Shown here: positions 24,657 to 33,262 of the stretch, in pieces
Numbering within the stretch: position 1 is the stretch's first letter
Layout of the letters: each line of letters starts with the position of its first letter
Assembly: GCA_035279665.1 (NCBI GenBank)
Contig: DATEHI010000131.1
Location: 18,189-82,188 of the forward strand
Reading direction: 5' to 3'
Length of the DNA: 64,000 nt
Origin: CF-13 sp035279665
Lineage (GTDB): Bacteria; Chloroflexota; Dormibacteria; CF-121
Made by a program: the position numbers and the translations under genes
The notes under the pieces: model-generated
Told to the model about the DNA's origin: nothing
Seen by the model: only the letters and a program-made list of their open reading frames with translations
Databases searched by the model: none

Positions 24657-26056
24657 TGCGCATCCATTTCATCGGCATCTGCGGCTACGCGGTCTCGGGG
24701 CTGGCGCTCGTCGCCAAACAGCTCGGTAACGAGGTCACCGGGTCCGACGAAGATGCCTATCCGCCGACAACCGACATCCTGACGCAGGCCGGGATCAAGT
24801 GGGCCGATGGGCATGCGGCCGCCAACATCACGCGCTGGGGGAAGCCGGATCTCGTCGTCCAGGGCAACCAGGTGCGCAACGGCAATCCGGAAACCGAGGC
24901 AGCCCGGCGGCATCGTATCCGCCTCGTCAGCGAGGCCGAGTACTGGGGCGAGCTGACGGCTGACCGTTTTCGCATCGTGGTGGCGGGCTCGGCCGGGAAG
25001 ACGACCACGGCGAGTCTGATCGCCTGGATTCTTCGCAGCGCGGGGCGCAATCCCGGGTTCCGCCTCGGCATGACCGCGCGCGACCTCGGCACGGCGGCCG
25101 CCTGGGGCAGCGGGCGCGAGTTCGTATTCGAGGGCGATGAGTACACCTCGGCGGTCTTCGATCCGCGCCCCAAGTTCCTGCACTTCGCCCCCCAGCTGGC
25201 AGTGCTCACCAACATCGACTGGGACCACCCCGACGTCTTTCCGGATCCCGGGTCCTACGAAGCGGTCTTTCGTCAGCTGCTCGAATATCTCGGACCGGAG
25301 GACCGGCTGATCGCCAACTCGGATGATCCGACGCTCCGCCGGCTGCTCAGCCGGACGCGCGCCAACGTCGAGACCTACGGTCTCCGCGGCGGGGCCGACT
25401 GGCATGGCCGTGACGTGCAGATCGAAGGGGATGGGATGCGCTTCACCGCCTGGCACGAGGCAAAGGTCCTCGCCGTGGTCACCACCAGGCTGCCGGGAGA
25501 GCACAACGCGGCGAACGCGCTGGCGGCGCTCGCCGCCGCCGTCCGGATCGGGGTGCCGGTTTCCGCCGCGGTGGAGGCGATCGGAAAGTTCCAGGGCGTC
25601 GGCCGCCGCTTCGAAGTCCGCGGCCAGGTGCGCGGCGTGACGCTCGTCGACGACTATGCCCACAACCCCGCGAAGGTGCGCGCCACGCTCAAGGCGGCGC
25701 AAGAGCGCTTTCACCCCGGACGGGTGCTCGCCTGCTTCGTGCCGCATACCTACTCGCGCACCAGGAGCCTCTTGGACGCCTACGCCGACGCCTTCCAGGG
25801 ATGCGCCCTGGTCGTAATCGGGCCGATCGAGCCCGCCCGCGAGCGCCACCTCGCGCACACCGTGAGCTCGCAGGACCTGGCCAGGGTGATCCGCGGGGTG
25901 GACGAAGTCGTCACCGCGGATTCGGCCCGCTCCGCCGCCTACAAGCTGGCATCTGCCGCGCGCCCCGGGGACGTAATCGTCTATATGTCGGTACGCGGTT
26001 TCGACGATGTCATCGCGAAAACTGCCGAGGTGCTGGAGCGCTCACCGGTTGCCTGA
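24656..26056 (+). CDS. Mpl/MurC-type Mur ligase in the murC position
   Basis: A 466-residue Mur ligase. The position between murG and murB is that of murC, but the sequence resembles Mpl (UDP-MurNAc:tripeptide recycling ligase): HFIGICGYAVSGLA at the N terminus, EVTGSDEDAYPPTTDIL, NGNPETEAA, and a long insert with FEGDEYTSAVFDPRPKF followed by NIDWDHPDVF. The ATP loop is GSAGKTTT (111-118), where MurC usually has GTHGKTTT. It either supplies the L-Ala ligase activity (MurC) in this organism or acts as a recycling ligase, with murC elsewhere. Coupled to murG and murB. Confidence 0.8.
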   Translation: MRIHFIGICGYAVSGLALVAKQLGNEVTGSDEDAYPPTTDILTQAGIKWADGHAAANITRWGKPDLVVQGNQVRNGNPETEAARRHRIRLVSEAEYWGELTADRFRIVVAGSAGKTTTASLIAWILRSAGRNPGFRLGMTARDLGTAAAWGSGREFVFEGDEYTSAVFDPRPKFLHFAPQLAVLTNIDWDHPDVFPDPGSYEAVFRQLLEYLGPEDRLIANSDDPTLRRLLSRTRANVETYGLRGGADWHGRDVQIEGDGMRFTAWHEAKVLAVVTTRLPGEHNAANALAALAAAVRIGVPVSAAVEAIGKFQGVGRRFEVRGQVRGVTLVDDYAHNPAKVRATLKAAQERFHPGRVLACFVPHTYSRTRSLLDAYADAFQGCALVVIGPIEPARERHLAHTVSSQDLARVIRGVDEVVTADSARSAAYKLASAARPGDVIVYMSVRGFDDVIAKTAEVLERSPVA

Positions 26057-26951
26057 CGCCTGGTTGGCGGCGGTTCCCGGCGTGCGCGAGCACGAGCCGC
26101 TCAGCCCGCATAGCTGGTACGGAATCGGCGGCCGGGCCCGCTATTTCCTGGGGCTCGACGACGATGCCGCGCTTCCCGAATTGATCGGCGGTCTGTGCAA
26201 AGAGCGCGTGCCCTACCTGGTGATCGGGGCGGCCAGCAACACGCTCTTCGCCGCCGACGAGCTGCCGGGATTGACGATCAAGCTCGGCACGTCGCGCTTG
26301 ACGATCGAGGGAAGCCGGGTTACGGCATCCGCCGGGTACCTGATGCCGAAGCTGGCCTCGGAAACCGCGAAGGCCGGACGGACCGGCCTCGAGTTCGGCG
26401 CCGGTGTCCCGGGCACAGTCGGCGGATCGGTGGTGGGAAATGCGGGCGCCTTCGGCCGCGAGGTGAGAGACGGGCTCCTCAGCACCGACGTCATCGATCC
26501 GCAGGGGCGGCTGCACACGCTCTCGGCGGCCGACTGCCGCTTCGCCTATCGCGACTCGATCTTGAAATCGGATAAGCCCGGATGGATCGTCCGTTCGGCG
26601 ACGTTCGAGACCGGGGAGGGCGATCCGTCGCGCATTCGGGAGCGAATCAAGGAGGTCCAACAGCACCGGCGCCAGACCCAGCCGATCGAGAAGCGCAGCC
26701 TGGGGAGCACGTTCAAGAATCCACCGGGCGACGCCGCTGGCCGCCTCATCGATGTCTGCGGTCTCAAGGGACGCCGCATCGGCGGCGCCCAGATCTCCGA
26801 AAAGCACGCGAACTTCATCGTCAACCTGGGGGGAGCCAGCGCGGATGACGTGCTAGCCTTAATGGCCGAGATGCGGAATCGCGTCTTCGAACGGTTCGGC
26901 ATCGAGCTCGAACCGGAGGTGCGCGTCATCGGCCGGACCCCGGGCCGATGA
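26049..26951 (+). CDS. murB: UDP-N-acetylenolpyruvoylglucosamine reductase
   Basis: A 300-residue FAD enzyme that reduces UDP-GlcNAc-enolpyruvate to UDP-MurNAc. SWYGIGGRARYFLG, LEFGAGVPGTVGGSVVGNAGAFG, AYRDSIL and KRSLGSTFKNP (with the proton-donor serine) followed by GLKGRRIGGAQISEKHANFI identify it (motif outlines). Start TTG 26049 overlaps the upstream stop; GTG 26082 is the alternative. Confidence 0.95.
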   Translation: MPDAWLAAVPGVREHEPLSPHSWYGIGGRARYFLGLDDDAALPELIGGLCKERVPYLVIGAASNTLFAADELPGLTIKLGTSRLTIEGSRVTASAGYLMPKLASETAKAGRTGLEFGAGVPGTVGGSVVGNAGAFGREVRDGLLSTDVIDPQGRLHTLSAADCRFAYRDSILKSDKPGWIVRSATFETGEGDPSRIRERIKEVQQHRRQTQPIEKRSLGSTFKNPPGDAAGRLIDVCGLKGRRIGGAQISEKHANFIVNLGGASADDVLALMAEMRNRVFERFGIELEPEVRVIGRTPGR

Positions 26952-28105
26952 GCCGGCTGCGGATCGGGGTTCTCTTCGGTGGACGGTCGACCGAACATGA
27001 GGTCTCCATCCTGTCCGCCCAGTCGATCATCGCCGCGATGGATCCGCAACGGTTCGAGGCGGTACCGCTCTACATCGACAAGAGCGGGCGCTGGCTGGTT
27101 GGTGGGTCGCTCAAGCGCCTCGTGAGCGAAGATGCCGCCAGCAAGTACGTCTACCTTCCGCCCGACCCAACCCACCATGCACTGGTACCAGCCCAGGACG
27201 GACATGGCGATGAATCTCCCTCCTCCGGTTCCGAGGAGAGTCCGGGTGGCGTATTGCCGCCACTGGACGCCGTCTTCCCGGTGTTTCACGGCGTCAACGG
27301 TGAGGACGGGACCATCCAGGGGGTGCTGGAGCTGGCCAACATCCCGTACGTGGGCGCCGGTGTGCTCGGTTCGGCGCTCGGGCTCGACAAGATCTACATG
27401 AAGCGCGCCTTCGCCGCTGCCGGCCTGCCGATCGTCGACTATCTCCCCGTCACCCGACGGCAGTACGAGCAGGACCCGAACGCCTTCATCGCCCTGGTCG
27501 AGGAGCGCCTGGGTTATCCGTGCTTCTCGAAGTTCGCAAACTCCGGGTCGAGCGTGGGCACGATCAAGGCCCACGACCGCGCCGAGCTCGTCGCCGGTCT
27601 GCGCCTCGCCGCCAGCTTCGATCGAAAGTTGCTGGTCGAACGAGCGGTCGATGCGCGTGAGCTGGAAGTCAGCGTCCTCGGCAATGATGAGCCGCAGGCG
27701 TCCGTTGTCGGCGAAATCGTCCCGGCCCACGAGTTCTATGACTACGACGCGAAATACTTGGACGAAGGATCGCGACTGGTGATCCCGGCGGCGATCGAGG
27801 GCGACGTTGCCGAGAACGTTCGCGCGATGGCCTTGCGCGCCTTCCAGGCCGTCGACGCGGCGGGAATGGCGCGAGTCGACTTCTTCATGGAGCGCAAGAC
27901 CGGCCGTGTGCTTGTCAACGAGCTGAACACGATCCCGGGCTTCACCCGCATCAGCATGTACCCGAAGCTCTGGGAGGCCTCGGGACTGTCGTACCCGAAA
28001 TTGATCGAGCGGCTGGTGGACCTGGCGATCGAGCGCTTTAACGACAAGCAGCGCTCGCAGACCGCGATCGATAGCCGGCTCTTGCAGCCCGGAACAACCG
28101 AATAA
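26948..28105 (+). CDS. ddl: D-alanine--D-alanine ligase
   Basis: A 385-residue ATP-grasp ligase that makes the D-Ala-D-Ala dipeptide used by MurF. FGGRSTEHEVSILSAQ, FPVFHGVNGEDGTIQG, KFANSGSSVGTIKA and the C-terminal LVNELNTIPGFTRISMYPKLWE are typical (motif outline). A Ser/Glu-rich insert (about residues 78-100) lies before the catalytic part. ATG overlaps murB. The terminal Lac/Ala specificity is not decidable by eye, but the context argues for D-Ala. Confidence 0.95.
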   Translation: MSRLRIGVLFGGRSTEHEVSILSAQSIIAAMDPQRFEAVPLYIDKSGRWLVGGSLKRLVSEDAASKYVYLPPDPTHHALVPAQDGHGDESPSSGSEESPGGVLPPLDAVFPVFHGVNGEDGTIQGVLELANIPYVGAGVLGSALGLDKIYMKRAFAAAGLPIVDYLPVTRRQYEQDPNAFIALVEERLGYPCFSKFANSGSSVGTIKAHDRAELVAGLRLAASFDRKLLVERAVDARELEVSVLGNDEPQASVVGEIVPAHEFYDYDAKYLDEGSRLVIPAAIEGDVAENVRAMALRAFQAVDAAGMARVDFFMERKTGRVLVNELNTIPGFTRISMYPKLWEASGLSYPKLIERLVDLAIERFNDKQRSQTAIDSRLLQPGTTE

Positions 28106-28106
28106 A

Positions 28107-28913
28107 ATGACCGTCGGGACGATCGACAAACGCCGCCGCCGCACGGCGCCGGCACCGGCCAAGCCGGTGGCGACGGGGCGCGGGTGGATGTGGGCTGGCC
28201 TGCAGATCGCCGTGCTCGCTGGCGAGGTCTTCGCGCTGCTCTTCCTGCTGGCTCAGCCCGCCTTTCGCCCGCGGCAGGTGGAGGTGGTGGGCACGAAACA
28301 TCTGACGGCCGCACAGGTCAGGGGCGCACTGAATCTCCCGGCCGACCGCAGCATCTTCCTGCTCAACCAGACCGATCTAGCAAAGCGTCTGCAGGCGCTG
28401 CCGTGGGTGCGCGCGGCCAGCGTCAGCCTGGCTCTGCCGGACCGGGTCTCTATCAGAGTCACAGAGTGGACGCCGTCCGCGGTTCTCCAGATCGGCGAAA
28501 CGACCTATTACCTGAACGACCTGGGTGAGGTGCTCGATCCGGCCGCCGAGGCCGGCAGCCTGACGGTCATCAATCGGCCCGGCTTCGGGCCGGCGAATGA
28601 CGGTCAGCAGGCACTCGGCAGCGAGCTGCTGCCCATGCTGGTTCAGCTGCGCTCCGGTTTTCCCACGGCTTTCAAGATCTCCGTCACCTCGTTCCAGCTG
28701 GATCGTCGCGAGGTGCTCACCGCGCAAACCGATCGCGGATGGACGATCATCTTCGGCCAGATGGTCACCGCCGAGGATCGCGCCAGCCTCGAGCCCAAGC
28801 TCGCCGCGTTGCGAGCGCTGAGCAGCCGGATCGATCTCATCTCGGGGCCGATTCAGTACATCAACCTCGAGAATCCGCACGCGCCCGCGGTGCAGATGCG
28901 AGCGCATAAATGA
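28107..28913 (+). CDS. ftsQ: FtsQ/DivIB cell division protein
   Basis: A 268-residue bitopic protein: basic cytoplasmic tail, TM helix (about 32-52), then a POTRA domain (VEVVGTKHLTAAQVRGAL...WVRAASVSLALPDRVSIRVTEWTPSA) and the FtsQ beta domain. It scaffolds FtsL/FtsB and FtsW/FtsI. ATG 28107 follows ddl by 1 bp. Confidence 0.92.
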   Translation: MTVGTIDKRRRRTAPAPAKPVATGRGWMWAGLQIAVLAGEVFALLFLLAQPAFRPRQVEVVGTKHLTAAQVRGALNLPADRSIFLLNQTDLAKRLQALPWVRAASVSLALPDRVSIRVTEWTPSAVLQIGETTYYLNDLGEVLDPAAEAGSLTVINRPGFGPANDGQQALGSELLPMLVQLRSGFPTAFKISVTSFQLDRREVLTAQTDRGWTIIFGQMVTAEDRASLEPKLAALRALSSRIDLISGPIQYINLENPHAPAVQMRAHK

Positions 28914-29275
28914 GGTTACCGGCGAGCGGATCGCGCGAGGCGCTCTGGCTGGTGGCCGCGGTGTTCGTCTTCGGCACCATAGGCATCGTTCTCGGGCTCA
29001 ATGCCCCGGTGCAAATCCCGGCGGGCTACGCGCGCTACACCGCGGTGATGATCCTTGCCGCACTCGACTCCGTACTCGGGGCGGTCAAGGCCTGGCTGAA
29101 CGGGAACTTCGAGAACAAAGTGTTCATCTCGGGATTGCTCGTCAACTCACTGGCCGCGGGCGCGCTGACCTACCTGGGTGACAAGCTGGGAGTCGAGCTG
29201 TATTTCGCCGCGATCGTCGCCTTCGGTGTCCGCATCTTCGACAACCTGGCCGTCATTCGGAGGCATCTTCTCTAG
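28910..29275 (+). CDS. sbp: Small basic protein family (Sbp, DUF1290)
   Basis: A 121-residue membrane protein with about three TM segments. The conserved core ARYTAVMILAALDSVLGAVKAWL and ENKVFISGLLVNSLAAGALTYLGDKLGVELYFA identifies the family found between divIB/ftsQ and ftsA in Gram-positive bacteria (motif outline). Function unknown; a division or envelope role is inferred from position. Coupled to ftsQ by ATGA. Confidence 0.9.
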   Translation: MRLPASGSREALWLVAAVFVFGTIGIVLGLNAPVQIPAGYARYTAVMILAALDSVLGAVKAWLNGNFENKVFISGLLVNSLAAGALTYLGDKLGVELYFAAIVAFGVRIFDNLAVIRRHLL

Positions 29276-29317
29276 CGGCGCCGCGATCAGCCTGTGGATA
29301 ACTCCCGGCGGATTGTG

Positions 29318-29346
29318 TTGTCACGGGGGCGCGACCACACTATAAT
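29318..29346 (+). promoter_or_regulatory. Promoter of ftsA-ftsZ
   Basis: TTGTCA (29318-29323), 17-bp spacer and a perfect TATAAT (29341-29346), 38 bp before the ftsA start. It gives ftsAZ a promoter separate from the long upstream operon. Confidence 0.85.
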
Positions 29347-29384
29347 GGGCTCGCCGGTTCCAGCCAACGTTCCAGGAAAGGTTT

Positions 29385-30614
29385 TTGCCCCGTTCTAAAT
29401 ACGTCACAGCATTAGATATCGGCACAACCAAGATCTGCTGCGTCGTCGGCGAGCCGACGGAACGCGGCCTCAACATCGTCGGATTCGGCGAGGCAACCTC
29501 CGAAGGTCTTCGTCGCGGCGTGGTCGTCAACATGGAGAAGACCGTGCGGGGCATCAGCCATGCGGTCGATGCCGCGCAGCGGATGTGTGGCCACAAGATC
29601 GAGTCGGCCTTCGTCGGCATGGCCGGCACGCACGTCCTCAGCCAGAACAGTCGCGGCGTCATCGCGGTCGCCCGTTCTGACCGTGAGATCGGTCAGGAGG
29701 ACGTCAGCCGCGTGATCGACGCGGCGCGTGCTGTCTCTGTACCCAACGATCGTGAGATCATCCATGTCGTCCCACGCGGCTATGTGGTCGACGGTCAGGA
29801 AGGGGTCCGGGACGCCGTCGGCATGTCAGGCGCCCGGCTCGAAGTCGAAACTCACATCATCACCGGATCGCTGACCGCGGTGCAGAACGTCGTCAAGTGC
29901 GTCCACCAGGCGGGCATGAGCGTCGAGGACCTGGTGGTGCAGGTGCTGGCCTCCGCCGAGGCGGTCCTCAATGACAACGAGCTGGACCTGGGCGTGGCCC
30001 TGGTCGATGTCGGGGGCGGGACAACCGACGTCGCGCTCTTCACCGACGGCAGCGTCGTGCACACCGCGGTCCTGCCCGTGGGCGCGACGCATGTCACCAA
30101 CGACATCGCCATCGGACTCCGCACCACCCTCACCGAGGCGGAGATGTTGAAGGTCAACTACGGCCACGCGATCCCCGCCTGTATCCCCCGCGAGGAGATG
30201 GTCGAGCTGCACCAGATCGGGCAGGACCGGGTCCAGGTTGTGCCGCGCCGGCACCTGGCGGAGATCATCGCCCCACGGGCGCGCGAGATCCTCGAAATGG
30301 TGCGACTCGAGATGCGTCGCGGTGGCCACGACGGCTTCTTGCCAGGCGGCGTCGTCTTTACCGGCGGCGGCTGCCGCCTGCTGGGTTTCACCGAAGCCGC
30401 GCAGTCACTGCTCGACCTCCCGGTGAGGATCGGGGCGCCGGCACAAACCATCGGGATGAGCGACCAGGTGAGCGGGCCCGCCTACGCGACAGCCGTGGGG
30501 CTGCTGCGCTGGGGAAGCAAACTTCGGCACCACGGCAACGGCCACGCGCCCGTTGGCGCGGGCGCTTCGGCGGTGTACGCGCGGACCGTTCGTTGGATCA
30601 AGGATTTCTTCTAG
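29385..30614 (+). CDS. ftsA: Cell division protein FtsA
   Basis: A 409-residue actin-like ATPase that tethers FtsZ to the membrane. ALDIGTTKICCVVGE at the N terminus, the 1C domain (about 85-170), LVDVGGGTTDVALF, GGVVFTGGGCRLLG and a basic amphipathic C terminus (YARTVRWIKDFF) that fits the membrane-targeting helix. The TTG start at 29385 is supported by the Shine-Dalgarno AGGAAAGG (29373-29380). Confidence 0.96.
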   Translation: MPRSKYVTALDIGTTKICCVVGEPTERGLNIVGFGEATSEGLRRGVVVNMEKTVRGISHAVDAAQRMCGHKIESAFVGMAGTHVLSQNSRGVIAVARSDREIGQEDVSRVIDAARAVSVPNDREIIHVVPRGYVVDGQEGVRDAVGMSGARLEVETHIITGSLTAVQNVVKCVHQAGMSVEDLVVQVLASAEAVLNDNELDLGVALVDVGGGTTDVALFTDGSVVHTAVLPVGATHVTNDIAIGLRTTLTEAEMLKVNYGHAIPACIPREEMVELHQIGQDRVQVVPRRHLAEIIAPRAREILEMVRLEMRRGGHDGFLPGGVVFTGGGCRLLGFTEAAQSLLDLPVRIGAPAQTIGMSDQVSGPAYATAVGLLRWGSKLRHHGNGHAPVGAGASAVYARTVRWIKDFF

Positions 30615-30629
30615 AGGAAGGAGGCCGAT

Positions 30630-31850
30630 ATGAACATCGACGATCAGCTTCGAATGAAGGGCCTCGCCTCGCGGCCCGTGATTCCTGGCGATTACGGCGG
30701 CGGTCAGGGGCCGCGGGTGTCGGCTGAACGGTTCGTAAGGGCGCGCCTCGAGCGCGATAAGGAGGAAGCCATGCGCGATGTCGACCGGACGCTCGAGGGG
30801 AACGCACGCATCAAAGTGGTCGGCATTGGTGGCGGCGGCAGCAACGCGGTCAACCGGATGATCCGGTCGAAGCTGCGCGGCGTCGAGTTCATCGCCATCA
30901 ACACCGACCTGCAGGCGCTCGCCCATTCCGAAGCCCAGACCAAGATGAACATTGGCAAGAAGCTCACCCGTGGCCTGGGCGCGGGCGGCAACCCGACGAT
31001 CGGTCGCGAGGCGGCCGAGGAAAGCCAGCAAGAACTGTCAGAGCTGTTGCAAGGCGCCGACATGGTCTTCCTGACCGCCGGCATGGGCGGCGGCACCGGG
31101 TCCGGCGCCGCGCCGGTCGTCGCGGAGATCGCCCGCAACAACGGCGCGCTCACCATTGGCGTCGTGACCAAACCGTTTACCTTCGAGGGCTCCCGGCGGC
31201 GTGCGATCGCCGAAGAGTCCGCGACCACCCTGCGAGAGAAGGTCGACACCCTGATCATCATTCCGAACCAGCGGCTGCTGGATGTCACCGATAAGAAGGT
31301 GCCCTTCACGGAAGCGCTGAAGATCGCCGACGACGTGCTGCGCCAGGGCGTGCAGGGCATCTCGGACTTGATCGTCCAGCCCGGCTTGATCAACCTGGAC
31401 TTTGCCGACGTCAAGGCGGTCATGTCAGGACAGGGCGCGGCCTTGATGGGGATCGGCTTCGGCAGCGGCGACACGCGCGCGGCCGATGCCGCCCGCGATG
31501 CGGTCGCCAGCCCGCTGCTGGAGACCTCGATCGATGGGGCGCGAGGCATTCTCTTCAACATCACGGGCGGCACCGACCTCACGTTGCACGAGGTCAACGA
31601 GGCGGCGGAGATCGTCCGTGCTTCCGCTGACAAGGACGCGAACATCATCTTCGGGACCGTCATCGACGAGAAGATGTCCGGTGAGGTCAAGATCACGGTA
31701 GTGGCGACTGGCTTCGTCGTCGGGGCCGAGCCCAGCCGCGAGATCGAGGAACAGTACAGCCGGCCGGCGCCCGTCGAGGATGTCCCGGTCTACAAAGGCT
31801 TCGACCCGTCGAACCTCGATATCCCCGCGTTCCTGCGCGGTCGCCGATAA
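30630..31850 (+). CDS. ftsZ: Cell division protein FtsZ, two possible starts
   Basis: A 406-residue tubulin-like GTPase that forms the Z ring. The tubulin signature GGGTGSG is at 153-159, IKVVGIGGGGSNAVNRM starts at residue 61, and the C-terminal peptide DIPAFLRGRR binds FtsA. The first ATG (30630) follows GAGGAAGGAGG; a second in-frame ATG (30771, residue 48) follows AAGGAGGAA with ideal spacing and would give a 359-residue product of normal FtsZ length. The 47-residue extension is therefore optional. A terminator hairpin follows. Confidence 0.96.
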   Translation: MNIDDQLRMKGLASRPVIPGDYGGGQGPRVSAERFVRARLERDKEEAMRDVDRTLEGNARIKVVGIGGGGSNAVNRMIRSKLRGVEFIAINTDLQALAHSEAQTKMNIGKKLTRGLGAGGNPTIGREAAEESQQELSELLQGADMVFLTAGMGGGTGSGAAPVVAEIARNNGALTIGVVTKPFTFEGSRRRAIAEESATTLREKVDTLIIIPNQRLLDVTDKKVPFTEALKIADDVLRQGVQGISDLIVQPGLINLDFADVKAVMSGQGAALMGIGFGSGDTRAADAARDAVASPLLETSIDGARGILFNITGGTDLTLHEVNEAAEIVRASADKDANIIFGTVIDEKMSGEVKITVVATGFVVGAEPSREIEEQYSRPAPVEDVPVYKGFDPSNLDIPAFLRGRR

Positions 31851-31854
31851 CCTG

Positions 31855-31885
31855 CGCGAGGGGTGCCCCCTTCCCACCCCTCGCG
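31855..31885 (+). terminator. Terminator hairpin after ftsZ
   Basis: CGCGAGGGGTG (31855-31865) pairs perfectly with CACCCCTCGCG (31875-31885) around a 9-nt loop, 4 bp after the ftsZ stop. The trailing T-run is weak (TTCCCCACTC). Confidence 0.75.
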
Positions 31886-32025
31886 TTCCCCACTCTTACC
31901 GCCGATGGCGGGGCCCAAGTTGGCCTACGCGTGGGGTGGGTTGATGTCTCAAACGCTCGTTTCGCACCTTCGGCGCTACTCGCGTCGGGCGACGCCCGGC
32001 CCTCGCGTCCCTCTCTAATTCGGCA
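31886..32025. other. Intergenic region between ftsZ and nrdR
   Basis: No gene is supported. It holds a small GGGCG/GCCC hairpin near 31986-32000 and leads into a palindrome before nrdR. Confidence 0.4.
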
Positions 32026-32038
32026 CCACAATATGTGG
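32026..32038. promoter_or_regulatory. NrdR-box-like palindrome before nrdR
   Basis: CCACAATATGTGG has matching arms CCACA/TGTGG and resembles the AT-centred NrdR box. A related sequence in inverted orientation (CCATATTGTGG, 32061-32071) lies just inside the coding region. Paired sites would allow autoregulation. Confidence 0.45.
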
Positions 32039-32052
32039 GATACTGACCTGAG

Positions 32053-32517
32053 ATGAAGTGCCCATATTGTGGTCATATCGACCTCAAGGTGGTCGACTCG
32101 CGGGACTCCGATACGGGGGAGTCGATCCGCCGCCGACGCGAGTGCCTGCAGTGCTCGAAGCGCTTCACCACCTACGAGCGGATCGAGGCGGTACCGCTCT
32201 ACGTCATGAAGAAGGACGGCCGGCGAGAGGACTTCGACCGCCAGAAGCTGTTCTCCGGCTTGATGAAGGCCACCACCAAGCGTGAGATCTCTCCGAGCAC
32301 GGTGGAACGCGTCGTGGACGAGATCGAGGCCGAGCTACGAACCCGCGGCAAGGTCGAGATTCCCTCGCGTGAAGTCGGCGAGTTGGTGATGGACAAGCTG
32401 CGGGGTTTAGATGAGGTAGCGTACATTCGCTTCGCCTCTGTCTACCGCTCGTTCATGGATCTCCAGGAAGTCAAACACGAGATCGACCAGCTTCTGACCC
32501 GCGAAAAGCGAGGCTGA
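32053..32517 (+). CDS. nrdR: Transcriptional repressor NrdR
   Basis: A 154-residue regulator of ribonucleotide reductase genes: N-terminal zinc ribbon (CPYCGH at 3-8 and CLQC at 31-34, with SRDSDTGESIRRRREC between) and an ATP-cone domain (about 49-139). It senses ATP/dATP. No nrd genes are in the window. Confidence 0.96.
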   Translation: MKCPYCGHIDLKVVDSRDSDTGESIRRRRECLQCSKRFTTYERIEAVPLYVMKKDGRREDFDRQKLFSGLMKATTKREISPSTVERVVDEIEAELRTRGKVEIPSREVGELVMDKLRGLDEVAYIRFASVYRSFMDLQEVKHEIDQLLTREKRG

Positions 32518-32548
32518 ACCCGTCGCCGCGCTAGAGCTCGCCTCCGTC

Positions 32549-33259
32549 GTGGGCGTCGCCCAATTTCCGGCCCGCCACGGGTTCAGCACCCGGGCGCTCG
32601 GCTCCATGGGGCTCACCGGGTCGACCGACCCTGAGCTGGTGATGCAGCGGCGCGAGCGGCTCGCGGGCCAGATGGGCTTCGATCTCGACCGCACCCTGAT
32701 GACGGTCCAGGAGCACGGAGCCAACGTCGTCACCTTCCATCGGCGGCGGCCGGAAGGTGGACAGTGCGTCTTTGACACCGACGCCCTGGCCACCGACGTC
32801 CCCGGACAGGCGATCATCACCTACCACGCCGATTGCTTTCCGCTGCTTTTCTTCGACGCGCGCCGTGGGGTTGTCGCCGGGGCGCACGCGGGATGGCGCG
32901 GCTCGCTGGCCGGTGTCGCGACCCAGACGGTGCAGGCGCTGCACCTGGCATACGGCAGCGAGCCCAATGAGCTCGACGTCCTGATCGGACCCGGCATCTG
33001 TGCCCGTTGCTACCAGGTCGGCCGCGAGGTCGCGGAACGGTTCGCGGCGCGCTACGGCCGCGAGGATCGCTACCTCCAGACGGAGGGCGACGATGTCCGG
33101 CTCAGCCTCGAGGGCGTCGTGCGGCTCCAGCTCGAAGACGAGGGCGTCGCGCCGAGCCGAATCCTGTCGGCCGGTTGGTGCACGCGCGAAGAGGACCGCT
33201 GGTTTTCCCATCGCGGCGGTCGTCCAGGACGCTTCCTCGCCGTCGTCGTTGCGCCCTGA
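32549..33259 (+). CDS. pgeF: YlmD/PgeF-type polyphenol-oxidase-fold enzyme (purine nucleoside phosphorylase)
   Basis: A 236-residue DUF152/laccase-fold protein. FSTRALGSMG, VQEHGANV, YHADCFPLLFFD, AGAHAGWRGSLAGVA and IGPGICARCYQVG carry the conserved His and Cys metal residues. Relatives have been described as purine nucleoside phosphorylase/adenosine deaminase and as peptidoglycan-editing factors. It heads the ylmD-ylmE-ylmG set that follows ftsZ in Gram-positives. GTG start at 32549; the real start could differ by a few codons. Confidence 0.88.
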   Translation: MGVAQFPARHGFSTRALGSMGLTGSTDPELVMQRRERLAGQMGFDLDRTLMTVQEHGANVVTFHRRRPEGGQCVFDTDALATDVPGQAIITYHADCFPLLFFDARRGVVAGAHAGWRGSLAGVATQTVQALHLAYGSEPNELDVLIGPGICARCYQVGREVAERFAARYGREDRYLQTEGDDVRLSLEGVVRLQLEDEGVAPSRILSAGWCTREEDRWFSHRGGRPGRFLAVVVAP

Positions 33260-33262
33260 GCG

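Noticed and set aside
31693..32076. Minus-strand ORF of 127 codons between ftsZ and nrdR
   Set aside because: It overlaps the ftsZ end and the ftsZ terminator hairpin, has low complexity and no ribosome binding site.
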